A stretch of 64,000 nt of DNA from Bifidobacterium mongoliense DSM 21395 (GCF_000741285.1 NZ_JGZE01000013.1:16113-80112), one strand, 5' to 3'; counted from the stretch's first letter, positions 8,666-16,543 are shown. The notes: generated from the letters alone by a model not told the origin. Numbers and translations are program-made.

Positions 8666-10119
8666 GGTAGTTGGATCATCCTCTGCTTTCTGTTCGGATC
8701 TCTTTTGGTGATGAATGTGCCGTACAGGGCGAGAGTGCAGGCGACGAGTGGGCTGATGTCGATGTCGGTGCCGAGTTTGTTCCAGCCGATCGCGCCGGAG
8801 GTGCCGATGTTTCTGGTGGTCGCGTTGGCGGCGGCGATGTCGAGGGCTGGTTGAGCTCCTTCGGACAGGTGGGTGAGGGTGCCGTCGCGGAGCATGTCCT
8901 GGAATCGTCCGCAGGCGCGGCCCATGTCGGCGGCGTTGGTGGTGATGACCTTCACGTGCCGTTTTTTCAGGTCGGGCAGGAGCGCCATGGCGGGGGACTG
9001 GTTGTCGATGACCACGGCCGCGGTACGGGGCCAGCGTTCCGTGATCCAATCCACGGCCCAGGCTGAACCGTTGGATTGGGTCGACTCGAACCGGCGTAGT
9101 TCGATGTGCGCCGTATCATCGGGGTGTTTGATGCATCCGCCGATGGCGAGGGAGCTGCGGTCCGGTGGCATGTCGATCGCGTAGCCGATCAGACCATTGG
9201 TGTCGGGTCGGTCAACGGCCGCCCGTTTCCACCGTTTGGTGTCTATGGCCGACGCGGTCACGGTGTTGTCCCAGATGCCCAATCCTTCACGACGGAAGGA
9301 GTCCGGGCCGAGCTGACGCAGCAGACGCAGTATCGATGAGGTCGGAGTCCGATGCGGGTAGCTGGGGTTCGCTTTCCTCCATGCCTCCCGGTCCTCGATG
9401 TCGGCGTCCCGTTCGGCGGCGAACTCGACGTATATCTTGTCGTCGTCCGACCCGCTCAGCGCCTCGCTCCGACGAGTGGAGAACACGTCCGAGGGGTCCG
9501 ATGGCTTCGGGGGCGTGCCCAGCATGATCGCCAGACCGTTGGATGCGGTGTTCATCGCGGGGATCATGTCGTCGAGCGCGTTTTCCGTGAGGATCTGCGC
9601 CTCGTCGAATATCTCGATGTCGACGTCATCGAAGCCTCGTCCGAAACCGCGTTCGCGGGCACCGAACATGATCCGGGAACCGTTCGTGAACACGATTTCC
9701 TGTTGGCCGTTCGCGCTTCTCACGTCGGCGATGTAGCGTCTGATGCCTTTGCGGTTGCTCATGCCTTTCATGAACGCGAATGTTTCGTCCGAGGTGCGGC
9801 TTCTGTGCGCGGTCCACAGTGTCTTGAGGTTCGGTGTAAGGATGCTGAGCATGAAGATCATCGTGCCGATGAGGAACGTCTTGCCCGCTTGCCGGCAGAT
9901 GCTGATCAGAATGCCGCCGACGGTCGCGGCGTAGGATCCGTCGCGTCGTTTGCCCAGCATGACCATGCCGAGCCCGTCCTGCCAGCGGTCGTATTCGATG
10001 CCGCACAGGCGTCTGGCCAATGCCCTTACCCTGGGCCAATCCGATGAGACGATGCCGGACGGCACCACGAGTCGTCGGGCGGCCTCAGATAGTTTCGGGG
10101 TCGAAGGCGTCATCAACAA
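8662..10119 (-). CDS. terminase large subunit
   Basis: A 485-residue packaging motor. The N-terminal ATPase has a Walker A-like ICRQAGKT at about residues 73-80 and a Walker B (DVDIEIFDEAQ) about 90 residues later. The nuclease domain contains GLIGYAIDMPPDRSSLAI and AAVVIDNQSPAMALL, with the spaced acidic residues of the RNase H-like fold. A second ATG two codons downstream (MTPSTPKLSE) is an equally good start. It overlaps the TerS gene by 35 bases and the portal by 4, so the packaging genes are one translational unit. Confidence 0.93.
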   Translation of the reverse strand: MLMTPSTPKLSEAARRLVVPSGIVSSDWPRVRALARRLCGIEYDRWQDGLGMVMLGKRRDGSYAATVGGILISICRQAGKTFLIGTMIFMLSILTPNLKTLWTAHRSRTSDETFAFMKGMSNRKGIRRYIADVRSANGQQEIVFTNGSRIMFGARERGFGRGFDDVDIEIFDEAQILTENALDDMIPAMNTASNGLAIMLGTPPKPSDPSDVFSTRRSEALSGSDDDKIYVEFAAERDADIEDREAWRKANPSYPHRTPTSSILRLLRQLGPDSFRREGLGIWDNTVTASAIDTKRWKRAAVDRPDTNGLIGYAIDMPPDRSSLAIGGCIKHPDDTAHIELRRFESTQSNGSAWAVDWITERWPRTAAVVIDNQSPAMALLPDLKKRHVKVITTNAADMGRACGRFQDMLRDGTLTHLSEGAQPALDIAAANATTRNIGTSGAIGWNKLGTDIDISPLVACTLALYGTFITKRDPNRKQRMIQLP

Positions 10120-10522
10120 CCTCCGTCAGGCTCACTGTCTCGGGCGTCCCGTCGTCTCCGGTCAGGGACTCCAGTTCCTTCGTCACCGTCAGCAGCTGTT
10201 TGGACAACGCCGAGAGACTGGTCGACGGCGTCCGTGGATCGAACATCGCGGTCTGGAGCCGGTGCTGGGTGCGTTTGAGTAGCACGTCATAAGGTTCCGA
10301 CTCCGGTTCTGTTTGGACCGTGTTTTTTTTACATGGCTCGTGATGTGCGGTCCTTCGTTTCCTGGACTCCGTTGTCTTCGGCGGTCGCTTTGCCGGAGTC
10401 TCATCCTGCGCCTTCTTCTCGCGACGCCAGGCGCGCAGCCGGCATTTCGACGAGCAGTACTTCTGCGGCTTCCCGTGCCGGGCGGCGTCGGGTATCCGGG
10501 CCCCACATTCTGCACACCTCAA
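10085..10522 (-). CDS. terminase small subunit, zinc-finger type
   Basis: A 145-residue protein with an N-terminal zinc knuckle (CAECGARI..., then KYCSSKCRLRAWRREKK), a basic linker and a helical C-terminus (SALSKQLLTVTKELESLTGD). Small zinc-finger proteins immediately upstream of TerL act as the DNA-recognising terminase subunit in several actinobacterial phages. The triple palindrome just upstream is a possible binding target. The function is inferred from position and DNA-binding features. Confidence 0.72.
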   Translation of the reverse strand: MRCAECGARIPDAARHGKPQKYCSSKCRLRAWRREKKAQDETPAKRPPKTTESRKRRTAHHEPCKKNTVQTEPESEPYDVLLKRTQHRLQTAMFDPRTPSTSLSALSKQLLTVTKELESLTGDDGTPETVSLTEVVDDAFDPETI

Positions 10523-10536
10523 GGCCGATCACCTCC

Positions 10537-10641
10537 GAAACGTTTCAAGCAGTTCCAACCGTCTGAAACCCAGTCGCCGCAGTCCTTTCATGGGAATGGA
10601 AACGTTTCAGAAAGAGAGGGAAGAATACCGTGAAACGTTTC
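10537..10641. repeat. three copies of the palindrome GAAACGTTTC
   Basis: The perfect 10-bp palindrome GAAACGTTTC occurs at 10537-10546, 10599-10608 and 10632-10641, in the 192-bp gap between HNH and TerS genes. Start-to-start spacing is 62 and 33 bases. A partial half (CTGAAACC) lies at about 10563-10570. No gene is visible here. Such clustering suggests a protein-binding array, for example for the terminase or a regulator. Confidence 0.85.
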
Positions 10642-10689
10642 CAGCACGCGGGGAGAGAACAGCACTGCACCCGAGGCGGCTATAAATCG

Positions 10690-10705
10690 GGTGACGGGGG
10701 TCACC
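10690..10705. repeat. GGTGAC-GGGG-GTCACC hairpin
   Basis: A perfect 6-bp inverted repeat with a GGGG centre, 48 bases from the last GAAACGTTTC copy and 10 bases past the HNH stop. No T tract follows, so it is not a standard terminator. It could be part of a cos region. Confidence 0.55.
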
Positions 10706-10714
10706 TACCCAGGG

Positions 10715-11062
10715 TTACCAGTCGCCGCTCGTCGACAATGGCAGCGAAGTCGGTCTGATGTTGTCAGCGTGACCGGTGGAGTTGAGCTGACTAATGCGTT
10801 GTCGTGCCCATTCGACGGTGTGGTTCGACCTGATGCGGTTGCACCAGCGGTGGGCCAGGAAGCAGTTGCTGAAGTCGTATGGCGAGCCGCCTCGGCTGAC
10901 CGGGATCTTCTCGTCTACCTCGGGGCTGCCGGGAAGACCTGCAGGAAGGGACTTGTCAACGGGTTGGCCACACAGCCAGCACACGTCGTAGGCCGCACGC
11001 ACACGAGCTGTTACCTTGTCCCTGCGCCAGCCATTGGCACGGCGGTTGTTCTTTCGTGACAT
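10715..11062 (-). CDS. HNH endonuclease next to terminase
   Basis: A 115-residue protein with the HNH arrangement: a CWLCGQ zinc knuckle, a central DEKIPVSRGGSPYDFSN (His replaced by Asp-Glu at the usual first position), and HRWCNRIRSNHT at the C-terminus. HNH proteins beside TerS/TerL are required for cos cleavage in HK97-type phages. Because the canonical first catalytic histidine is not obvious, activity should be treated as likely but unproven. Confidence 0.82.
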   Translation of the reverse strand: MSRKNNRRANGWRRDKVTARVRAAYDVCWLCGQPVDKSLPAGLPGSPEVDEKIPVSRGGSPYDFSNCFLAHRWCNRIRSNHTVEWARQRISQLNSTGHADNIRPTSLPLSTSGDW

Positions 11063-11089
11063 GTCACAACCATCTTGAATGTAACAATA

Positions 11090-11740
11090 TTAGTTGGAAT
11101 GATTCAATCCAAAGAAAGAGCGCTCGTACATGTGCAGTGAATCCCTGCTCTCTGGATGGACATATTCCTTTGGAACGTCGCAGTAATGCCAGAAAAGATA
11201 ATCCCAGCCAGCTTTTTGTACTGGCTGATGAAAGTACATATCCGGCATGAATAGGTGGTCGAGTCCATCTTGCTTTGGTGGGTAATGATAGGCTGGGGTG
11301 AAATCTGATACAAGTAGTACTGATGTAAATTCAGGGAACTGCTGTTTATAGTCTCTTAGACTATGCTGCTTCAAAATTCTGAGGAATTGATTGCTGAGTT
11401 CTTCAATGATGTCGTCATCGACAATAGCATCGAGTTGTGCACTATGCACTAGAGGCAGTTGCTTCCGCTGTTCCTTGTTGCGAATTAGCTCAGTAGTTAT
11501 TTTCCCGTCAGCTTCAAATCCTGACTGCAAATTAAGGCTGAACTCTTCTAAGAAAATTTGCTTTTCTGGATATATGATATCTGGGCGTGAATCTGTGTTA
11601 TCTATGCACCCATCTTTTAGTTCCTGAAACATTTCATATAAAGATTCGGCAGTAGAACGCTCAGCCAACGGGTAGAGCTTAATATCCTCCGGTTGCCCCT
11701 GTAATGCGATCGAGAGATGGCGGAAAGCATCATCTGGCAT
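11090..11740 (-). CDS. uncharacterised cargo protein, pairs with DUF4145 gene
   Basis: A 216-residue protein I do not recognise. It has PDIIYPEKQIFLEEFSLNLQ, an acidic centre (DAIVDDDIIEELSNQFLRIL) and an aromatic C-terminal half (FTPAYHYPPKQDGLDHLFMP, then GWDYLFWHYCDVPKEY). Codon use is clearly more AT-rich than the flanking phage genes. It shares one base with the gene upstream (stop and start at 11740), so the two are a coupled unit. No lipobox, TM segment or nuclease motif is evident. Its position between packaging and replication genes suggests an accessory (moron) insertion. Confidence 0.72.
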   Translation of the reverse strand: MPDDAFRHLSIALQGQPEDIKLYPLAERSTAESLYEMFQELKDGCIDNTDSRPDIIYPEKQIFLEEFSLNLQSGFEADGKITTELIRNKEQRKQLPLVHSAQLDAIVDDDIIEELSNQFLRILKQHSLRDYKQQFPEFTSVLLVSDFTPAYHYPPKQDGLDHLFMPDMYFHQPVQKAGWDYLFWHYCDVPKEYVHPESRDSLHMYERSFFGLNHSN

Positions 11741-12381
11741 TATTCCACCCTTGCTTTACGTTGCTGTCGCAGTTCACGCCGTTTCTGAATAGCGATGGGT
11801 TGCTGATAGACGTAATCAAGCAGAGTATCAAGGAAACCGAGGATGTCTGAAGCATCACTCTCAACCACTGGAGTTCCTAGATCCCCATGCGCCATATCAT
11901 TGCCGAGAAATCGGATCTCGTGGGCTTCGTCCTTAAGCTGGTCGGTGATGATGTTTTGTTCGGCCATTGTGTCAATTTTGGCTTTTAGATTGCCGCTTGA
12001 CACGCCCTTGTCTTTGGCTATAGCCTCAACGGTCGTCCTTGCCAGTAGGACCGCGGCTCGATTGGCGTTGATCGAGAAGCACGCATAGGCTTCGGAAGCA
12101 GCGGAGGCAATGTCTGTGGGCACGTCTTCATACTCCTTCCACTTCGATTTCTCCGGGAGCCAGTCCATTTCGGAAACCGAGTCCTCATTGTTGGTGAAGT
12201 CATATTCTGCCGAAGTGGGCGGGTTGGCGTTATTTCTTCGAGCTATCACTACGTTTGGGTAACCGCATGAATCACAGCGGCAGAAAGCCACTATTCGGCA
12301 ACGTCCGTCAACCGTGTACGCCGCCTTCTCCTGCGTCATATGCGCGTCGTGTTGGCAGTGCCAGCAGATTCTATTAGCCAT
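11740..12381 (-). CDS. DUF4145-domain protein
   Basis: A 213-residue protein. The N-terminus has two zinc-binding pairs (CWHC and CRCDSC). The C-terminal half is a recognisable DUF4145 domain: NRAAVLLARTTVEAIAKDKG, then LKDEAHEIRFLGNDMAHGD. DUF4145 domains commonly occur with restriction, HsdR or other defence genes, but their biochemical role is not settled. Codon use is AT-richer than the surrounding phage genes. It is coupled to the downstream unknown gene at 11740, forming a two-gene cassette. Confidence 0.8.
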   Translation of the reverse strand: MANRICWHCQHDAHMTQEKAAYTVDGRCRIVAFCRCDSCGYPNVVIARRNNANPPTSAEYDFTNNEDSVSEMDWLPEKSKWKEYEDVPTDIASAASEAYACFSINANRAAVLLARTTVEAIAKDKGVSSGNLKAKIDTMAEQNIITDQLKDEAHEIRFLGNDMAHGDLGTPVVESDASDILGFLDTLLDYVYQQPIAIQKRRELRQQRKARVE

Positions 12382-12504
12382 AGAATCATCTTACGTCCAC
12401 GAAGGGCCCGGGATTGCTCCCGGACCCTGCTTATGGAATTCTTCAAACTATAGACAGTATGGCGGCCACAGTTGAATGTTGCAAATATTGGCCACACCCA
12501 CCAC

Positions 12505-12705
12505 TCACGACTCTGCCTCCTCGGTATCATCGGCCTCTGGAGGATCTTTCGGTTTTGAAAGTTGATGCTTTATCCATATGGCGCCGGTTTCTATCACAGC
12601 CATACCTGCCGCGCCCACGCCTATCAGTACTGCGACAAATTGTTTTGGGCCGCCGAATGAAGACGCGGCTTTTGCCAGCTTCGCATATTTCCAATCTGCA
12701 GACAT
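12505..12705 (-). CDS. small single-pass membrane protein
   Basis: Start MSADWKYAKLAK at 12705 is preferred because GGAGG lies 4 bases upstream; an ATG seven codons earlier (12726) is an alternative. One TM helix (FVAVLIGVGAAGMAVIETGA) is followed by a basic and then strongly acidic tail (PPEADDTEEAES). Length is about 66 residues. Function is unknown; a regulatory or exclusion role is possible but unsupported. Confidence 0.55.
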   Translation of the reverse strand: MSADWKYAKLAKAASSFGGPKQFVAVLIGVGAAGMAVIETGAIWIKHQLSKPKDPPEADDTEEAES

Positions 12706-12772
12706 CCTGCCTCCATTTTTCACCATATTTGTATAAGGAATATCAATTCACCATTGTACGTTGACAAAGTTA

Positions 12773-13531
12773 CTAAACGTTTCTTGTACTTGCCTTCCAG
12801 ATGTCCCATACCCGGTAGATGGGGGATTTGCGGTCCATGCTGATTGGGGTCACGATGCCGCGCCGTCGCCATTCATTGATGGTCTTGCGCTTAACATCGA
12901 TGCCGGTGGTCTTCAGGAGTTTGGAGATGGCGGCTGCCGTGCCTTGTGCGTGGTCTCCCGATGCGAGGGCGCAGGTGAGCAGGTGCTGCTCCTGCACATC
13001 CCTGACTTTGAGAGTCTGCCCGCATTTGCAGACGATCCACTGGCCGGCTATCTCGGTGTCCGTACACCATAGGTCGCGCTCGCATGATGGGCATGTGCCG
13101 ATGAGTCGCTTGTCCTCGGGCGGGGTCAATTGCATGGCGAGCTTGTGCTCGTACCGTCTGGTGATGCTGGTGATGCTGGCGGCGTCGCGACGCTGCAGCA
13201 ATGCGGGTGCGCGCCGGCTGGCGGCGGTGAGGATGCTTTCAGCGGGCATATGACGGTTGTACCGCAATGTCAGGGCCTTACCGAGCATGCCGGCGAATCG
13301 GATGATGTCGGTCTGCAGCTGATAGGCGCTCATATTCAGCGGTATGGGGGCCACGCTTCTGTTGCCGCCTCCGTGCTGGCGGGCCGTGACCGATGCCTTT
13401 CTGGCGGCTATCAATCGCAGTTCCGGCAGTCCCGTGGCCAGTGACCGCAGGTTGTTGGTGAATGCGGTGGTGCAGTTGTGGCAGTAGTCGATGCCGGGCG
13501 TCTGTGCGCCGCATTGCTTGCATTGGGTCAC
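12773..13531 (-). CDS. double zinc-finger protein with C-terminal helix-turn-helix
   Basis: A 252-residue protein from GTG at 13531, preceded by AAAGGA and overlapping the upstream TGA (GTGA). The N-terminus is a zinc ribbon (CKQCG, then CHNC), a second ribbon follows near residue 165 (CPSCERDLWC, then CKCGQ), and the C-terminus (TAAAISKLLKTTGIDVKRKT, then INEWRRRGIV) looks like a winged or MerR-type DNA-binding helix-turn-helix. Longer upstream reading is out-of-frame sequence of the exonuclease gene. Role is probably DNA binding; no enzymatic motif is seen. Confidence 0.7.
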   Translation of the reverse strand: MTQCKQCGAQTPGIDYCHNCTTAFTNNLRSLATGLPELRLIAARKASVTARQHGGGNRSVAPIPLNMSAYQLQTDIIRFAGMLGKALTLRYNRHMPAESILTAASRRAPALLQRRDAASITSITRRYEHKLAMQLTPPEDKRLIGTCPSCERDLWCTDTEIAGQWIVCKCGQTLKVRDVQEQHLLTCALASGDHAQGTAAAISKLLKTTGIDVKRKTINEWRRRGIVTPISMDRKSPIYRVWDIWKASTRNV

Positions 13532-14130
13532 TTGGATGGGTCCTTTCCGATGAGATTGTCGAGGTAGTACCGGTAGAGGTGCATGCTGTCGGCCAGGCAG
13601 TGCATTACTCGGTGGTCCGTGGTGCGCTCGGGCCGGTGCTCGTATGTGTCGGGGTACAGGTGTCTGGCGATCTCGTCGAGTGTGCTCACATCCAGCATCC
13701 GGTGTTCGACCCCGGCGAGCGCTGGGCGTGTATACGGGTGTGGGAGGTTTTCGATGAATGATCGGTCGAAGTGCACGGAGGAGCCGGCGAGGATGATCCT
13801 GCCGTCGGTTTTCGTGCGGAGCCATGAGGTCCATTCGATGATGTAGGTGGTGAGGTCGGTCTCTCGGACTATGGATTTGTTGGATTCGTCGATCAGCCCG
13901 TTGTCCGTGTGCATTTGCAGTGGTATCGCCTCCATGCGTCGCATGACCATGACATCCGGTCGCGCGACCACGTGCAGGTCGTTCACGCCGGAGATCGGTT
14001 CCAGATTCCAGTCGGTGGCCTTCATGCCCAGTTCGAGGATCGAATGAAGTTCGGGATCCAATCCCGTGGTCTCGATATCCGTCCATATCAGCACGTCCTG
14101 CGAGCGCTGGTTTGGTTTCGTGTTGGTCAT
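13528..14130 (-). CDS. DEDDh 3'-5' exonuclease, oligoribonuclease-like
   Basis: A 200-residue protein starting at 14130, the length of oligoribonuclease. The DEDDh motifs are visible: WTDIETTGLDPELHSILELG (Asp and Glu of ExoI), HFDRSFIENLPH (ExoII) and HRVMHCLADS with a conserved His and Asp (ExoIII). The family hydrolyses short RNA or DNA 3' ends with two metal ions. The N-terminal MTNTKPNQRSQDVLIW and its ATGA overlap with neighbours define the start. A phage copy may help recycle nanoRNAs or process DNA ends. Confidence 0.85.
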   Translation of the reverse strand: MTNTKPNQRSQDVLIWTDIETTGLDPELHSILELGMKATDWNLEPISGVNDLHVVARPDVMVMRRMEAIPLQMHTDNGLIDESNKSIVRETDLTTYIIEWTSWLRTKTDGRIILAGSSVHFDRSFIENLPHPYTRPALAGVEHRMLDVSTLDEIARHLYPDTYEHRPERTTDHRVMHCLADSMHLYRYYLDNLIGKDPSK

Positions 14131-14465
14131 ATCAGTGTTCCTTGTTCCATGTAGTTGCTTCCCTGGTCGCCGTAGTCGCTGTCGTCGAGGGTCCATTCGT
14201 GCCACCCGTGGTCGTCGAGTTCGCTGACGGTGGTGTACCCGCAGGTCATGCACCGGTAGAGCACGAGCCTGCGCGGGCCGGGGCACATGACCCGGCCGCT
14301 TATCATGCGCGGCAGGATCTTCGTGTGGCATTGACGGCAGCCACGCCATCCGAGCCGGCTTGCTCCTCCGCCGAAGGTGAAATCGCCCACCGGCGTCCAC
14401 CCGACGTCCAAATCCCAGACGATGGGATGCCCGTCCCATTTGACGGGGAGTGCATGCCTGCTCAT
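14127..14465 (-). CDS. zinc-ribbon hypothetical protein
   Basis: A 112-residue protein starting MSRHALPVKWDGHPIVWDLD. It has two CxxC pairs (CRQCHTK and CMTCGY) about 40 residues apart, with Trp-rich surroundings (GWHEWTLDDSDYGDQG). It overlaps both neighbours by 4 bases in an ATGA chain. A nucleic-acid binding role is plausible; function is unknown. Confidence 0.6.
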   Translation of the reverse strand: MSRHALPVKWDGHPIVWDLDVGWTPVGDFTFGGGASRLGWRGCRQCHTKILPRMISGRVMCPGPRRLVLYRCMTCGYTTVSELDDHGWHEWTLDDSDYGDQGSNYMEQGTLI

Positions 14466-14638
14466 GCTTCCTCCGTCATGGCGAGCGCCGCTGAAGCGGT
14501 GATTCTTCTTGCTAGTTCCATGGCTGTGGTGGCGGGCATGGCGATGACCGTCTGCCTGCCGGACTGGTCCACTGTGATTCTCACCCGGTCGGGCTGGTGT
14601 TCGACGGTGAGGTCGGCTTCGCCGCGTGTGGTGGTCAT
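14462..14638 (-). CDS. 58-residue small protein
   Basis: MTTTRGEADLTVEHQPDRVR at 14638 to a TGA at 14462, with ATGA overlaps on both sides. The central VRITVDQSGRQTVIAM is beta-like and the rest helical. Coupling to neighbours is the main support. Function unknown. Confidence 0.6.
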   Translation of the reverse strand: MTTTRGEADLTVEHQPDRVRITVDQSGRQTVIAMPATTAMELARRITASAALAMTEEA

Positions 14639-14847
14639 TGCGCATCATCCCAATCACACGACAACCCACCCTGCTGGCCGTTGCTGTACACGGCACACAA
14701 CACCTTCCCGTCATCGGGACGTTTCAACGTCACAAACGAAACCTGTGTATCCTGCTCTTGCCTTTCCTGGCTACCAGCGACACCACCGCACCCCGAAAGC
14801 ATTGCCATCATCACAACCACCGCGATCAATGCGCTACGTCCCTTCAT
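14635..14847 (-). CDS. small phage-encoded lipoprotein
   Basis: A 70-residue protein with a basic N-terminus (MKGRS), a hydrophobic signal helix (ALIAVVVMMAMLSGC) and a lipobox LSGC with Cys at position 20, followed by GGVAGSQERQEQ. The mature part is about 50 residues and contains two further cysteines (VLCAVYSNGQQGGLSCDWDD). It should be exported and lipid-anchored. Lipoproteins encoded by temperate phages often act in superinfection exclusion; here the gene sits inside the replication module, which is unusual for that role. Confidence 0.75.
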   Translation of the reverse strand: MKGRSALIAVVVMMAMLSGCGGVAGSQERQEQDTQVSFVTLKRPDDGKVLCAVYSNGQQGGLSCDWDDAQ

Positions 14848-15248
14848 GCTTCCCTCCCAACCGCCACGGCGCTCGCATCCTCAACCACGAATCGGATACG
14901 ATGCAAGCCTTTGACGCCCGTGGTTCCTTGCTCTCTGCGGAAGTCCGGCCCCAGCACATGCGCGGAATCATCGTCCAGCCACAATCCCGCCCACGTGAAC
15001 CCGTCGATGATGGGTTTCGCCGTGGGACCCGCATTCGTGGGGTCGGCCCGGTTGTTCGATGGATACTGCACGTAGGCCGTCACATGCGCCTTCGCCATAT
15101 GCACGCCGCGCGCGCCGTTGAGGCACCGCAGGTAGCCGAGCTCCTTCAACGCTCTGCGCTTCCTGCTTAATGCCCAGTGGGAGCCGTGTGGCCCGTTTTC
15201 GGTGACCCAGTGGGCTGGTGGTACATCGACCGTCAATTCAATCCTCAT
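14844..15248 (-). CDS. RusA-like Holliday junction resolvase
   Basis: A 134-residue protein with the RusA core: NRADPTNAGPTAKPIIDGFT, then GLWLDDDSAHVLGPDFRRE, containing the spaced aspartates that bind metal. The N-terminal HWALSRKRRALKELGYLRCL is the basic segment seen in this family. RusA resolves Holliday junctions formed during phage recombination and replication. It lies in the replication module, coupled by ATGA to its neighbours. Confidence 0.85.
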   Translation of the reverse strand: MRIELTVDVPPAHWVTENGPHGSHWALSRKRRALKELGYLRCLNGARGVHMAKAHVTAYVQYPSNNRADPTNAGPTAKPIIDGFTWAGLWLDDDSAHVLGPDFRREQGTTGVKGLHRIRFVVEDASAVAVGREA

Positions 15249-15391
15249 TCCGACACCGCCTTTTCAAGCACCGCTTCGGTCGGGTTCGCGGTACGGCCAG
15301 CGGAGTATTCCTCGCAGTCAAAGCGGTAGCGCGAGCGCAGCCGTTTTTCCACGAGCTCGCTCAGCATGGTGGTAATATCACTGCGCGTCAT
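15245..15391 (-). CDS. 48-residue small protein
   Basis: MTRSDITTMLSELVEKRLRS at 15391, ending in ATGA overlap with rusA. The longer ORF upstream has a shadow-type Arg/Gly composition and was not used. A charged helical protein; function unknown. Confidence 0.5.
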   Translation of the reverse strand: MTRSDITTMLSELVEKRLRSRYRFDCEEYSAGRTANPTEAVLEKAVSE

Positions 15392-15720
15392 TCCATCACC
15401 ACCTTCCGTGCTGCTTCGAGCACTGTTCTTGTTTTTGATCTGTACATGTCGCGCGTCTGTATGCTCAATTTTTCCCAAGCGTCGGTGTACTCGGCTTCCG
15501 TCGGGGGCAGGCCCACCGCGTTGACCTCGGTTTTCCACAGCGCGTAAGCGGCCTCCTCCACCTCCAAGGTGCTTATTCCGGCCGTGCGACCGGCGACATA
15601 CCCCTCAGCCCTGAGACTGCATCTCCTGCGGGTAATCCGGCACAGACTCGGCATGCCCGTCATGACGCTCGATATGGGAGGAACCGACATACCGTGATTG
15701 CGCCCACTCTTCGGCTTCAT
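15388..15720 (-). CDS. hypothetical helical phage protein
   Basis: A 110-residue ORF. The C-terminal half (EEAAYALWKTEVNAVGLPPT, then EYTDAWEKLSIQTRDMYRSK) is protein-like and reminiscent of small replication-module proteins in actinobacterial phages. The N-terminal 40 residues are basic and less convincing, so the real start may be internal. It overlaps the next gene by 4 bases. Confidence 0.55.
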   Translation of the reverse strand: MKPKSGRNHGMSVPPISSVMTGMPSLCRITRRRCSLRAEGYVAGRTAGISTLEVEEAAYALWKTEVNAVGLPPTEAEYTDAWEKLSIQTRDMYRSKTRTVLEAARKVVME

Positions 15721-15732
15721 ACGTTGCGATAC

Positions 15733-16041
15733 TCATTGCTTCCCCCTGTCTTCTGCGACGGCCTTGAGCGCGATGCTCATGGCACCGACACCATCACCCT
15801 CATATTTCATGATGGATGACTCATATGCGCCCTCTGCGATAGCAAGTTCATCGTCGGTGAGTGTGAGTGCCTTGTCTCTGACCTCAGTATCATGAGCAGC
15901 AAGCCAACGGTCGAATGCGGCGATCTTCAACCTCTTCCATTCACCTATCGACATCGTTCGCGCGTCAAAACCTATGTCCTCCTCGTCGGGCATATAGTCA
16001 TCAATTACCTGTTGATCTGTCGGTTCGTATTCCTGTGCCAT
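15733..16041 (-). CDS. hypothetical acidic protein
   Basis: Start MAQEYEPTDQQVIDDYMPDE at 16041, behind GAGGAGG; the longer upstream reading is Arg-rich shadow sequence. The 102-residue product is helical with an alternating acidic/basic centre (LTLTDDELAIAEGAYESSIM). No domain recognised. Confidence 0.6.
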   Translation of the reverse strand: MAQEYEPTDQQVIDDYMPDEEDIGFDARTMSIGEWKRLKIAAFDRWLAAHDTEVRDKALTLTDDELAIAEGAYESSIMKYEGDGVGAMSIALKAVAEDRGKQ

Positions 16042-16181
16042 GATTCCTCCTCTTCTAAATCGACTGCGATTGAGTAGCAACGTGCGTTTTTGAAACCGAC
16101 CTTTTCCAGTGCTTCGGTCACGAATGCCATGGAAATATCCCCGGTGTCTTCGGTTGTGAAAGAAATATCCAGCTGTGTCAT
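16005..16181 (-). CDS. 58-residue small protein
   Basis: MTQLDISFTTEDTGDISMAF at 16181, ending TAA at 16005. It overlaps the following ORF start by 37 bases in another frame. The N-terminal 45 residues look protein-like; the end is Asn/Arg-rich. It is translationally coupled to the HNH gene upstream (ATGA). Function unknown. Confidence 0.5.
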   Translation of the reverse strand: MTQLDISFTTEDTGDISMAFVTEALEKVGFKNARCYSIAVDLEEEESWHRNTNRQINR

Positions 16182-16543
16182 GATTCCTCCGTCGGTTGTT
16201 CATATGGTGTCCAATTACCGTCGTTATCCAGGAGCACCCATCCGTGTTGTGCGGTGAGGATGGGGACGGTCTCCGGTTGGTCGTCGTAACCGCTCACCAA
16301 CCAGCCGTTGGCCATGGCCTCCCGTGGGTGTTTGTGGATCCACCCATGGCATCCCGTACTGCCTGATCCGCACACGTCGATGACATTGCTCGTCTCATGC
16401 AATCCGGAGAAGGGATGTGAGCGCATGTGCCGGTGGTGGCGGCTGAACGTCAGCACCAAGTACAGGCTTTTGCCGCAGCACACGCAGCGGCATTCATCCC
16501 GGGCGTCCACCAGGTCACAGGTCCGCCGTGTGGGCTGGCTCAT
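16178..16543 (-). CDS. HNH endonuclease-like protein
   Basis: A 121-residue protein with CRCVCCGKSL, FSRHHRHMRSHPFSGLHETS, and a C-terminal NVIDVCGSGSTGCHGWIHKH. The Cys pairs and the H...N...H spacing fit a McrA/HNH fold with a zinc site. It sits in the replication module as a second HNH gene, separate from the one next to the terminase. Possible roles include recombination or intron-less homing; none is proven. Confidence 0.72.
   Translation of the reverse strand: MSQPTRRTCDLVDARDECRCVCCGKSLYLVLTFSRHHRHMRSHPFSGLHETSNVIDVCGSGSTGCHGWIHKHPREAMANGWLVSGYDDQPETVPILTAQHGWVLLDNDGNWTPYEQPTEES

Noticed and set aside
10537..10641. CRISPR array
   Set aside because: Repeats are 10-bp palindromes with unequal spacers of 52 and 23 bases and no cas gene; not a CRISPR pattern.
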